A stretch of DNA of 64,000 bases from CBDUXP01 sp965371225 [NCBI: uncultured bacterium] (GTDB lineage Bacteria; Abyssobacteria; SURF-5; CBDUXP01): positions 1-64,000 of the forward strand of contig CBDUXP010000003.1 in assembly GCA_965371225.1 (NCBI GenBank), written 5' to 3'. Made by a program: the position numbers and the translations under genes. This document shows, piece after piece, positions 33,869 to 41,833 of the stretch. Below the pieces are notes generated by a model, which saw only the letters and a list, made by a program, of their open reading frames with translations, was not told the DNA's origin and searched no databases. Position 1 is the stretch's first letter. The number at the start of each line of letters is the position of its first letter.

Positions 33869-34876
33869 ATGAACATCCTCGGCGTGAGCCTGCCGGGCTT
33901 GCACGACATGGACGGCGGCCGGGTGCGCGACTTCGCGCAGTTCCTCGAAGCCGAAGGGCTCGGCGGCTTCTTCAGCACCGAATCGAACGCGCACGATATC
34001 TTTACCACCCTCGCGGCCGCGGCCGGCGCGACGGAGACGATTCGCCTCGGCGCCGCCGTCCAACCCATCTACACCCGCACGCCTACCGTCGCGGCCCAAT
34101 CCTGGATAACCCTGGATCGCCTGTCCGGCGGTCGCGCGCTGGTGGGGCTCGGCGTCAGCAGCCCCGCCATCATGGAACGCTGGAACGGGGTCGCACTGCG
34201 CCGCCCGCTACGCGCGATGCGGGAGTACGTGGAGGTGCTGCGCGCGATCTTTGCCGGCGGCAAGGTGAACTATGCGGGGGAGGTGTATCAGGTGGACGGC
34301 TTTCGGCCGGGCCTGTCGCCCATGCAGGCCGCGCCGCCCATCTATCTCGCGGCGCTCAATCCGAAGATGCTGCGCCTGGCCGGGGAAATCGCGGACGGGG
34401 TGTTGCTCAACTTGACGCCCGTCGGGGAGATCCCCAGCGCCATTGCGGAGGTCGAATCCGGCATCGCCGCGGCCGGCCGCCGCCGTGAGGACGTGCATAT
34501 CTCCGCGGTGTTGCGCGTCTGCGCGTGCGGCGCCGACCGCGCGAGCGCGGACCTGTCCGGCCGCATGCAATTGCTCACCTATGTCATGGCGCCCCAGTAC
34601 CGCATGATGTTCACTCGCCACGGCTTTGGCGAGGACTGCGACCGGCTGCACGACCGGTGGGCGGCGGGCGACCGCAGCGGGGCGCTCGACGCGATCGGCC
34701 AACCCATGCTCGACGCCCTGCTTGGCATCGGCGAGCCCGACAAGGTGGTGGCCGACGTGCGCCGGCTGGCGGAGAGCGGCGCGGACAGCGTGCAGCTTCA
34801 GGCTTTCGCGCCGCCCGACGCCGGCGACGGGTGGGCGCACGTGAAAGACACCCTCCGGGCCGTCGCCGCCGGCTAG
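33869..34876 (+). CDS. Luciferase-like (LLM class) oxidoreductase, probably F420-dependent
   Basis: A 335-residue protein of the bacterial-luciferase superfamily. Segments are FSTESNAHDIFTTLAAAAGA, IYTRTPTVAAQSWITLDRLS, GRALVGLGVSSPAI and PPIYLAALNPKMLRLAGEIADGV. It is more distant from the protein at 28030-28872 than a recent duplicate would be. The substrate is unknown. A TACACT hexamer (33837-33842) is a possible -10. The ATG at 33869 fits the first strand; a start 12 codons upstream is also open. Confidence 0.78.
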   Translation: MNILGVSLPGLHDMDGGRVRDFAQFLEAEGLGGFFSTESNAHDIFTTLAAAAGATETIRLGAAVQPIYTRTPTVAAQSWITLDRLSGGRALVGLGVSSPAIMERWNGVALRRPLRAMREYVEVLRAIFAGGKVNYAGEVYQVDGFRPGLSPMQAAPPIYLAALNPKMLRLAGEIADGVLLNLTPVGEIPSAIAEVESGIAAAGRRREDVHISAVLRVCACGADRASADLSGRMQLLTYVMAPQYRMMFTRHGFGEDCDRLHDRWAAGDRSGALDAIGQPMLDALLGIGEPDKVVADVRRLAESGADSVQLQAFAPPDAGDGWAHVKDTLRAVAAG

Positions 34877-34887
34877 CTCCCGGCTAT

Positions 34888-34915
34888 TTGACATGCTGAC
34901 GGTATCTGGTATCGT
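34888..34915 (+). promoter_or_regulatory. Promoter with consensus -35
   Basis: TTGACA (34888-34893), a 16-base spacer, then TATCGT (34910-34915). It lies about 40 bases upstream of the toroid-fold gene and is followed by an AT-rich leader. Confidence 0.55.
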
Positions 34916-34955
34916 ACGTTGAACTTTCGCTATTTTATCGCTAGGGGGCGGGCGC

Positions 34956-35888
34956 ATGAAACCACTTTCCGGACAGGCATTCGAGCGGGCCCGCACGTTC
35001 ATGCGGACGCAGGCGCGGGCCCTGGACGCCCGGCGGTTCGAGCATGCGTTCGAGGGAGGCGCCGCGGAGGCGGTGGTCGACGCGCTCGCCGCGTATCGGA
35101 ACGACGACGGGGGATTCGGCCGGGCGCTCGAACCCGACTGCCGCTATGACGGCTCGTGGCCTGTGGCGACCACCGTCGCGCTGGCGTGCCTGCACGAGGT
35201 CGGCGTGCCAGCCGATGCGCCGCTGGTGCGGGGCGCCGTGGATTACCTCCTGACGGCCTTCGATGCCGACAACCAGCTGTGGCCGTTTTCGCTGCCCGGG
35301 ATGAACGCGGTGCCACACGCACCGTGGTGGCACTACGGCGACAAGCCTGCGTCGCAGGACGAATTCGCGCTGGTGAACCCGCTCTTTGCCGCGGTGGGCT
35401 GTCTCCACGCGTATGCGCCCGGCGTGCCCAAGACCTTCCTGCGCGACGTGACCGCGGTCGCCATGGCCCGCTTGGACGCGCAGCCGGATGCCATGGAGAA
35501 GCACGTGTTCCGCGATGCGCTCTTCATGCAGCAGCACCTGCCCGAGTCCGAGCGGGCCGTAGCGGTACAAAAACTGCGCCGGGCCGCCCCCGTCATCGTC
35601 GAGCGGGATCCGGCTCAGTGGTCCACCTATTGCGCCGGGCCCCTGTGGTGCGCGCCCACCCCGGAGGCCCCCACGGCCGATCTCGTGCGGGCGGACCTGG
35701 ACGCACACTTGGATTTCGAGATCGAGCGGCAGGCCGCCGACGGCTCGTGGAAGCCGCCGTGGACGTGGTTGGGGAATGAGGAGCAGTATCCCGACGCGTG
35801 GGCCCAGGCGGAACGGGAATGGGCGGGGCAGCTCACACTGGACATGCTCCGGACGCTGCGGGCGCACGGGTGCATCGCGGGAGTGTAG
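34956..35888 (+). CDS. Predicted alpha/alpha-toroid (terpenoid cyclase/prenyltransferase-like) protein
   Basis: A 310-residue protein with repeated motifs typical of toroid folds: YRNDDGGFGRALEPD, WPVATTVALACL and FEIERQAADGSWKPPW. Related proteins are usually labelled prenyltransferase or squalene-oxidase-like hypothetical proteins. The DXDD cyclase motif was not found, so cyclase activity is not supported. It is followed 9 bases later by the next gene. A GGGGGC stretch upstream acts as the likely ribosome-binding site. Confidence 0.6.
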   Translation: MKPLSGQAFERARTFMRTQARALDARRFEHAFEGGAAEAVVDALAAYRNDDGGFGRALEPDCRYDGSWPVATTVALACLHEVGVPADAPLVRGAVDYLLTAFDADNQLWPFSLPGMNAVPHAPWWHYGDKPASQDEFALVNPLFAAVGCLHAYAPGVPKTFLRDVTAVAMARLDAQPDAMEKHVFRDALFMQQHLPESERAVAVQKLRRAAPVIVERDPAQWSTYCAGPLWCAPTPEAPTADLVRADLDAHLDFEIERQAADGSWKPPWTWLGNEEQYPDAWAQAEREWAGQLTLDMLRTLRAHGCIAGV

Positions 35889-35897
35889 GAGGAGCGC

Positions 35898-36362
35898 ATG
35901 GTGACGTGGATGACTTTTGCTGACGCCGATCCCGAAATGGCCGGCGCCGGCCAGAAGCTGCTCGCGCAGGGGATCGCGTACCTGGCCACGACGCGGAAGG
36001 ATGGCGCGCCTCGCGTGCATCCCGTCACGCCCGTGCTGGCCGACGGCCGGCTGTACGTGGCCATACCGCCGAGCTCGCCGAAAGGCCACGACCTGCGGCG
36101 GGACGGGCGGTACGCCCTCCACGCGCTGCCCGGCAAGGTTGACGATGAATTCATGGTGGCCGGCCGCGCGCGCGTTGCCGAGGACGCGGCCACGCGCGAC
36201 ACCGTGCGCGCCGCTGCGAACCACGCAATCCATGACGACGACGTGCTATTCGAGTTTCGGTTCGACCGGGCGCTCTGGGGGTGGTGGGAGAACGTCGGCC
36301 AGCCGAACACGCGTCCCGTCCGGCGCTGGTGGCGCGCGGGGGAGGCCACGCCTTCATATTGA
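35898..36362 (+). CDS. Pyridoxamine 5'-phosphate oxidase-like split-barrel protein
   Basis: A 154-residue protein of the FMN/F420-binding split-barrel superfamily. The opening strands AYLATTRKDGAPRVHPVTPV and the segment SPKGHDLRRDGRYALHA are typical. The exact cofactor (FMN, F420 or haem) is not certain. It sits directly behind the toroid-fold gene and is likely in the same transcript. Family members are often small general reductases. Confidence 0.75.
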   Translation: MVTWMTFADADPEMAGAGQKLLAQGIAYLATTRKDGAPRVHPVTPVLADGRLYVAIPPSSPKGHDLRRDGRYALHALPGKVDDEFMVAGRARVAEDAATRDTVRAAANHAIHDDDVLFEFRFDRALWGWWENVGQPNTRPVRRWWRAGEATPSY

Positions 36363-36400
36363 GAACGGCACATCTCGCGGAGGAAGATTTACTCCGGCGT

Positions 36401-36425
36401 GTAGGGGCGAATCTTGTATTCGCCC
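36401..36425. repeat. REP-like extragenic palindrome
   Basis: GTAGGGGCGAAT-CTTGT-ATTCGCCC: an 8-bp perfect stem (36405-36412 with 36418-36425) between two genes. Its first bases GTAGGGGC are shared with the hairpin at 55425-55450. Confidence 0.55.
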
Positions 36426-36489
36426 AGGCCCCACGGGCGTATAGTGGTACAGGCTCGCGGAAGTCCCTGGGTGCAGAAGGAGGCATACC

Positions 36490-36894
36490 ATGGTGACGAA
36501 AACCGCTGCGAATCCCGGCTGGGCGCGCTTCGACGCCTGGGCGGGCATCGAGCCTACTATCCGTATCGGCAACCTGGTCTTCACCAGCGGGTCGACGCCC
36601 ACGGAACCCGACGGCGCTCTGGTGGGGCTGGCCGATCTCAACGCCCAAACGCGCCAGGCCCTGGCCAACCTGGAAACCATGCTCACCACGGCCGGCAGCA
36701 GTGTGGCCGACCTGGTGGAGATGACGGTCTTCCTGGTCGAACCCTCGCTCAAGGACGGCATGGGCGACTGGGCGCCGGCGCTGCTCCAGTTCACGGGCCG
36801 CACGCAGGTCGCCGTCACGGTGGTCGGCGTGAGCAGCCTGGCCTTCGACGGGCAGTTGATCGAGATCAAGGCGGTGGCCGCGGTGCTGGACTGA
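36490..36894 (+). CDS. RidA/YjgF-family protein
   Basis: A 134-residue protein of the Rid family (LVFTSGSTPTEPDGALVG, then QTRQALANLETMLTTAGSS and MTVFLVEP). The typical catalytic Arg in the C-terminal strand is not obvious: VGVSSLAFDGQLIEIKAV is in its place, which suggests it belongs to a RidA subgroup outside the classic deaminase. It may protect against reactive enamine/imine intermediates. A TATAGT hexamer at 36440-36445 is a possible -10, and an AGAAGGAGG site precedes the ATG. Confidence 0.78.
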   Translation: MVTKTAANPGWARFDAWAGIEPTIRIGNLVFTSGSTPTEPDGALVGLADLNAQTRQALANLETMLTTAGSSVADLVEMTVFLVEPSLKDGMGDWAPALLQFTGRTQVAVTVVGVSSLAFDGQLIEIKAVAAVLD

Positions 36895-36907
36895 GCGGGC
36901 CGCGGGC

Positions 36908-37312
36908 CTACGCGGGGCCGGCGTACTTCAGGTGGCTGCCGCAGCCCCGGCGACAGTCCGACGCGCCAAATCCGGCGACGGGGAGGATGCCGCCCGTGCG
37001 CAGGTTCAGCGTGCACTCGTCCGCGGTGAACCGGTGGACCTCCTCGACGGTTACGCCAGGCGCTGCGAGCAGGTAATCGATATGCCAGCGGAGCGGCTTG
37101 TGCTTCGTGCGGTGGCGGCGCAGGCGCGCGCCCATGTTCCGCCGCGCGCTGCCCGTGTACACGTAGCGCCCGGCCGGGAAGTGGAACGTTCCCAGGCGGC
37201 CGACCGTGACCGACACGCGCCGCGGAACATCGATGTGCAGTTGATACGAGCGGTGGGGCGAAGCAGGCGCCAGGACGGCCGCAGCGTCGGGGTGGCTCGG
37301 TGCGCGGGGCAC
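36908..37312 (-). CDS. GIY-YIG nuclease-family protein (DUF123)
   Basis: A 134-residue protein. SVTVGRLGTFHFPAGRYVYTGSA is the DUF123 form of the GIY-YIG fold: the G-Y region is AGRYVYTGSA, the RLRRH segment follows, and WHIDYLL is the family-specific end. A C-terminal cysteine-rich stretch (CTLNLRTGG, then SDCRRGCGSH) is also typical. The activity is not established. It is on the minus strand and convergent with the RidA-like gene. Confidence 0.75.
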   Translation of the reverse strand: MPRAPSHPDAAAVLAPASPHRSYQLHIDVPRRVSVTVGRLGTFHFPAGRYVYTGSARRNMGARLRRHRTKHKPLRWHIDYLLAAPGVTVEEVHRFTADECTLNLRTGGILPVAGFGASDCRRGCGSHLKYAGPA

Positions 37313-37319
37313 GGACGGG

Positions 37320-37724
37320 CTACTCGAGTTCGGCGAGCTTGGCCTGCATCTTCTGGCCGACGATGGCCATGAGTTCCGTGAGCGCGTTCGCCGGGCGGAT
37401 CATGACGTCCAGGTGCTGCACGAGCCCGGCGTCGTTCAGGGTGATGAGGTCGATGCCGTGCAGGCCGAGGTCTCCCACGCGGCCGCGAAATTCCAGGGCG
37501 AGTTCGTTCCCGTCAATCCACTGCCGGTGGTAGGTGAAATCTTCGAAGGTTTCCACGAGCACGCCGAGCAGGCGCTCCACGACCGGCTTGCCCTGCAGTT
37601 CCGTCCAGTACGGCGGCGCGCCCATGGAGATGTCCTCCGCCAGCAGCACTGCCAGCGCCGCCGCATCAGCCCCTTCCACTGCCGCATGCCACTGTGCCAA
37701 CCAGGTTTCTACGTTAGCGCTCAT
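37320..37724 (-). CDS. NTF2-like (SnoaL-type) fold protein
   Basis: A 134-residue single-domain protein with a cone-shaped NTF2-like pattern: WLAQWHAAVEGADAAALAVL, then TELQGKPVVERLLG and LITLNDAGLVQHLDVMIRP. Such proteins act as isomerases, hydratases or binding domains for small hydrophobic molecules, and sequence alone does not tell which. The ATG at 37722-37724 has GGAGAAGGAG upstream. Confidence 0.7.
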   Translation of the reverse strand: MSANVETWLAQWHAAVEGADAAALAVLLAEDISMGAPPYWTELQGKPVVERLLGVLVETFEDFTYHRQWIDGNELALEFRGRVGDLGLHGIDLITLNDAGLVQHLDVMIRPANALTELMAIVGQKMQAKLAELE

Positions 37725-37744
37725 GTTGTGCTCCTTCTCCCTGA

Positions 37745-37776
37745 TTGAAACCACAGATGAACACGGATAAACACAG
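37745..37776. repeat. Left 32-bp inverted repeat of the GxxExxY unit
   Basis: Matches the reverse complement of 38262-38293 at 31 of 32 bases. It contains a 10-base tandem element (two tracts near GATGAACACG). It sits between the NTF2-like and GxxExxY genes. Confidence 0.85.
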
Positions 37777-37794
37777 CTGTCACCATGGGAGTTC

Positions 37795-38271
37795 TTAGTT
37801 GTTCAGCAGACGCTTGATTTCGACTTTCGGGTTGCCGAAGTTCAGAAGCAGGCACCCCGGTAGCCCTGTCGCCCGGAGGTAATTTAGGCATTGTGCCGTG
37901 TGGATATCATCAAGCTTCTTTACGGCCTTCAGTTCCACCAGGACACGCCCGTCCACTAGGACGTCTGCCACATACTCGCCAACGACAATCCCGTCGTAAT
38001 GCACAGTTATTGGATACTGCTGTTCAACCTGCAGGCCGACTCGGCGCAGTTCATGTACCAGCGCGTTTTCATACACCTTTTCCAGAAAGCCTGCACCCAG
38101 CGCGTTGCTGACACCGAATGCGGCTCCAATGACCTGTTCTGTGAGGGCGTTGAATTCCGCACGTGGGCTGTGAGCTGCCATCGGCTGCGCGTCAGTCATG
38201 GCTGGGCCGGCGCGCCTTTCGATAGCGTGCTGTGGCTTGTTGGGCGGACTGTGAAGTTTATCTGTGTTCAT
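37795..38271 (-). CDS. GxxExxY protein inside a repeat-flanked unit
   Basis: A 158-residue protein with the family motif GAGFLEKVYENAL (G-x2-E-x2-Y) and a downstream segment VADVLVDGRVLVELKAVKK resembling a nuclease-fold core (Asp, then Glu-x-Lys). The function is not established. Inverted repeats flank it, and its ATG at 38269-38271 lies inside the right-hand repeat, so the first codons (MNTD) come from the repeat. An alternative ATG at 38197-38199 gives a shorter protein. The composition is lower in G+C than the neighbours. Confidence 0.75.
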   Translation of the reverse strand: MNTDKLHSPPNKPQHAIERRAGPAMTDAQPMAAHSPRAEFNALTEQVIGAAFGVSNALGAGFLEKVYENALVHELRRVGLQVEQQYPITVHYDGIVVGEYVADVLVDGRVLVELKAVKKLDDIHTAQCLNYLRATGLPGCLLLNFGNPKVEIKRLLNN

Positions 38272-38293
38272 CCGTGTTCATCTGTGGTTTCAA
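38262..38293. repeat. Right 32-bp inverted repeat of the GxxExxY unit
   Basis: Reverse-complement partner of 37745-37776 (one mismatch in 32). It overlaps the start of the GxxExxY gene and ends 5 bases before the stop codon of the thiamine-diphosphate enzyme gene. Confidence 0.85.
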
Positions 38294-38297
38294 CACT

Positions 38298-39932
38298 CTA
38301 AATATATGTTCCGCCGGAGAAGGCGACGTCCTGGCGCATGATGACGTTGACGCAGGCGGGTTTGCCGCTCGCGAAGGCCCGCTCCAACGCCGGCCGGATC
38401 TCGCCCGGCTCGGTCACGTACTCCCCGTGCCCGCCGAGCGCCTCCACCACCTTGTCGTAGCGCGTGTACTCCAGGCGCGTCGCCACCACCCGGTCCTCAC
38501 CGTAGATGGCGTACTGGGGCCGCATCATTTGCCCCCACGCCGCGTCGTTCCCCACGATCCCGACGATCGGCAACTTGAACCGCACCGCCGTGTCGAATTC
38601 GAAGCCGTTCAACCCGAATGAACCGTCGCCGTACACGATGAGCACCCGTTTCTCCGGATGCGCCAGTTTCGCGGCCAGGCCGAACGGCATGCCCACGCCG
38701 AGCGTTCCCAGCGGCCCCGGATCCATCCAGTAGCCGTTCTTGGGGATCTTGAGCACTTTCGCGCACTTGGCCACGATGTCGCCGCCGTCGCCGATCACGA
38801 TGTCGTCGTCCCCCACGAAGTCTGCAATCTCCTTGCACAGCCGTTGCGGGTCGATGGGCACCTCGTCGGACGTGAGCTGTGCCTGGAGCGCGGCATCGGC
38901 CTCGTGCTCCTGCGCGCGCAGCTCGTCGCACATCTGCGCCCAGCTCAAATCGAGCCCCTTCTCGTCGATCACGTCGCACATGGCGTCAAAGATCAGCCCC
39001 AGGTTGCCCACCAGCCCGACGTCGGCCATGCGGTTCTGCCCGATGAGGATGGCGTCCATGTCCATCTGGATGATCTTCGCGTCCGGCGGGATCGAATCGC
39101 CGTACTTCATGCGGAAGTCGAGCAACGTACCCGCGAGGATCACGCAGTCGGTAGCTTCGAGCTGTTCGCGCCGGGTGCGGTTGAAGAAGTAGGGCGAGTC
39201 GTGGGCGATTTGCCCCCGTCCCATCCCATTGGCGTAGCCGGGTATTTTGACCTTCTCGAGGAAGCGGTTGAGCGCCGCGCCGCCTTCGGACCATTTCACC
39301 GCCGTGCCGGCCATGACCATGGGACGCTGCGCCTCGGCCAGCGTGTTCACGGCCTGTTCGATGAGGGCGCGTTCCGGCACCAGCCGCGCCGGCCGCATGG
39401 GCGTGACGACGCGCGCGCGGTCCGGGTTGTAGCCGCCCGAGAGCACGTCGATGGGGATTTCCAGGTACGCGGGGCCGGGCGTGCCGGCCAGGGCGTGCCG
39501 GATACCCAGTTCGATGAATTCCGCAATGCGATCGGTTTCGTAGACGGCGTCGACCCACTTGGTGATGGGGCGCATGACGCTCACGTGGTCCATCTCTTGC
39601 AGCGCGCCGCGGCGCAGTTGTCCCAGCGGGCCCTGGCCGCCGATGACCAGGATGGGGGAGTTCGCCCGCCACGCATTCGCGATGCCCGTGACGCCGTCCG
39701 TGGCGCCGGGGCCGGCCGTGAGCACGGCGACGCCGACCCGCCCCGGGTGCAGCCGCGCCCACGCATCGGCCGCGTGCACCGCCGCCTGCTCGTGGCGCAC
39801 GTCCACCACCTTGATGCCCTCGTCCAGGCACCCGTCGTAGATGGCCATCACGTGCCCGCCGGACAGCGTGAAAATGCACTCCACCCCCGCCGCCTTCAAT
39901 GCCTTCGCGGCCAGTTTTCCACCGTGGCTCAT
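38298..39932 (-). CDS. Thiamine-diphosphate enzyme, 2-hydroxyacyl-CoA lyase / acetolactate synthase family
   Basis: A 544-residue protein with the usual three domains. The cofactor-activating glutamate is in VRHEQAAVHAADAWAR; the ThDP/Mg motif is GDGSFGLNGFEFDTAV continuing to GNDAAWG. It resembles 2-hydroxyacyl-CoA lyases and oxalyl-CoA decarboxylases as well as acetolactate synthases, and the family cannot be separated from this sequence alone. Divergence from an acyl-CoA synthetase and an alpha-methylacyl-CoA racemase favours a CoA-ester substrate. The ATG at 39930-39932 follows GAAGGA; a longer open frame upstream is Arg/Pro-rich and was not used. Confidence 0.72.
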   Translation of the reverse strand: MSHGGKLAAKALKAAGVECIFTLSGGHVMAIYDGCLDEGIKVVDVRHEQAAVHAADAWARLHPGRVGVAVLTAGPGATDGVTGIANAWRANSPILVIGGQGPLGQLRRGALQEMDHVSVMRPITKWVDAVYETDRIAEFIELGIRHALAGTPGPAYLEIPIDVLSGGYNPDRARVVTPMRPARLVPERALIEQAVNTLAEAQRPMVMAGTAVKWSEGGAALNRFLEKVKIPGYANGMGRGQIAHDSPYFFNRTRREQLEATDCVILAGTLLDFRMKYGDSIPPDAKIIQMDMDAILIGQNRMADVGLVGNLGLIFDAMCDVIDEKGLDLSWAQMCDELRAQEHEADAALQAQLTSDEVPIDPQRLCKEIADFVGDDDIVIGDGGDIVAKCAKVLKIPKNGYWMDPGPLGTLGVGMPFGLAAKLAHPEKRVLIVYGDGSFGLNGFEFDTAVRFKLPIVGIVGNDAAWGQMMRPQYAIYGEDRVVATRLEYTRYDKVVEALGGHGEYVTEPGEIRPALERAFASGKPACVNVIMRQDVAFSGGTYI

Positions 39933-40140
39933 CGCGCGATCCTTCCCGCCTGCGTGGGGACCGCCCGCCGGGCGCGGACGGCCCACCGCGTGCCCCCTCG
40001 CGGTGCGTGTAGCCGGATTCGGGCAGGCAGCGCCACAGCATATCCCAGCCTTCGGCGGCCGGTCACTAGGTCCGGCTGCCCCCGCGCGATACAATGCGCG
40101 GTCTGCGTTCCCGCCGGACGCCGCGCGCAAAGAGCACCCG

Positions 40141-41808
40141 ATGACCTTCAGCCTCGCACGCCTCCAGGAAGTCCTCGCCGCGGCGGTTCCCGACCGGGAG
40201 CTGCTGGTGTGGCGGGACCGGCGGTTTACGTGGGGCGCGTACCACGATCGGTGCCGGCGGCTCGCGAACCTGCTACTCGCGCGCGGGCTGGGCACGGTCA
40301 AGCCGCGGGCGGAGTGTGCACCGTGGGAATCCGGCCAGGATCACGTGGCGCTGTACCTGTACAACGGCAACGAATACCTGGAAGGCATGTCCGGCGCCTT
40401 CCTCGCGCGCACGATTCCCGTGAATGTGAACTACCGGTACGTGGCGGACGAGTTGGAATACCTGTTGCGGGACTCGGGGGCGAAGGCGATCGTGTACCAC
40501 GCGCGGTTCGCGGCCACGATCGCCGAGGTCCGGGACCGCTTGCCAGATCTCCAGGTGTTCCTGCAGGTGGACGACGGATCGGCCACGCCGCTCCTCGATG
40601 GGGCCGAAGAGTACGAAGCCGCGCTCGCGGCCGCGCCGAATCACCGGCCGCGCGACGATTATTCCGCGGATGACGGCTACATTCTTTATACGGGCGGCAC
40701 GACCGGCATGCCCAAGGGCGTGCTGTGGCGCCATGAGGATATCTTCTTCGCGGCGTTGGGTGGCCACCCGCCCGGCGGTGGCGAACCCGTGGGGTCGCTG
40801 GAGGAGGTGGTCGAGCGCGCGACGAACAGCAACGGGATGCCGCGCGTGTTGACCGCGCCGCCGTTCATGCATGGCGCCGCGCACTGGGTCGCCTACCTGG
40901 TCATGCACGGGGGCGGCACCGTCATCGTGTCGTCGCAGGTGGAAGCCCTCGATCCGGATGATGTGTGGTCCACCGTGGAGCGCGAGCAGGTCATGTCGGT
41001 CCTGATCGTGGGCGATGCGTTCGCGGCCCCGCTGTTAGCGCAGTTGGAGGCGAAGGCCTACGACCTCAGCTGCCTGATCGGCCTGGCCAACAGCGGGGCG
41101 GTCCTCTCGCCGCACAACAAGCAGGCGTTCCACGAGAAGCTGCCGCACATGATGATTCTCGACGCGCTGGGCTCGTCCGAAACCGGCGCGCAGGCGACGC
41201 TGGCGACCACCGCCGGCGATGCCGAGCAATCCACGTTCCAGCTCCGCCCCACGTCCATCGTGCTGCGCGACGATCTGTCCGGCGAATTGCCGCGGGACAG
41301 CGAGGACATCGGCTGGTTGGCACAGACCGGCTGGCTCCCCCTCGGCTATCTGAACGATCCCGAGAAGACGCAGCAGACCTTCGTCACCATCAACGGCACT
41401 CGGTACGCCGTCACTGGCGACCACGTGCGGTATGCGCCCGACGGCATGTTGCAGCTCTTCGGCCGCGGATCCGTGTGCATCAACAGCGGCGGCGAGAAAA
41501 TCTACGTCGAGGAGGTGGAGAGCGTGCTGCGCAGCCATCCGGCTGTGGCGGACGCGGTGGTGGTGGGTATGCCGCACGACCGCTGGGGCCAGCAGGTGAC
41601 CGCGGTGGTGCAACCGGTGCCCGGCGCGGTGCCCACGCTCGACGACCTGCGCAGCCACGCGGCCGCGCACCTGGCCCCGTACAAATTGCCCAAGGTGCTC
41701 GTGCTCGTGGACCAGATGGTGCGCAGCCCGAGCGGCAAAGCCGATTACAAGTGGGCCGCCGCGCGTGCGCGGGACGCGTTGCGTGCGTCGGCGCCATCCG
41801 CGACGTGA
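40141..41808 (+). CDS. Acyl-CoA synthetase (AMP-forming)
   Basis: A 555-residue ANL-family enzyme. The P-loop-type motif YTGGTTGMPKGV, the ALGSSETGAQ segment, the TGDHV motif and the C-terminal lysine in RSPSGKADY are all present, so the adenylation and thioester steps appear intact. It would activate a fatty or aromatic acid to its CoA ester; the chain length is unknown. A TACAAT hexamer at 40090-40095 may be its -10. It begins a rightward cluster with the racemase and a hydrolase. Confidence 0.85.
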   Translation: MTFSLARLQEVLAAAVPDRELLVWRDRRFTWGAYHDRCRRLANLLLARGLGTVKPRAECAPWESGQDHVALYLYNGNEYLEGMSGAFLARTIPVNVNYRYVADELEYLLRDSGAKAIVYHARFAATIAEVRDRLPDLQVFLQVDDGSATPLLDGAEEYEAALAAAPNHRPRDDYSADDGYILYTGGTTGMPKGVLWRHEDIFFAALGGHPPGGGEPVGSLEEVVERATNSNGMPRVLTAPPFMHGAAHWVAYLVMHGGGTVIVSSQVEALDPDDVWSTVEREQVMSVLIVGDAFAAPLLAQLEAKAYDLSCLIGLANSGAVLSPHNKQAFHEKLPHMMILDALGSSETGAQATLATTAGDAEQSTFQLRPTSIVLRDDLSGELPRDSEDIGWLAQTGWLPLGYLNDPEKTQQTFVTINGTRYAVTGDHVRYAPDGMLQLFGRGSVCINSGGEKIYVEEVESVLRSHPAVADAVVVGMPHDRWGQQVTAVVQPVPGAVPTLDDLRSHAAAHLAPYKLPKVLVLVDQMVRSPSGKADYKWAAARARDALRASAPSAT

Positions 41809-41833
41809 CGGCTGGGCGCATTCGGAGGTGGGT

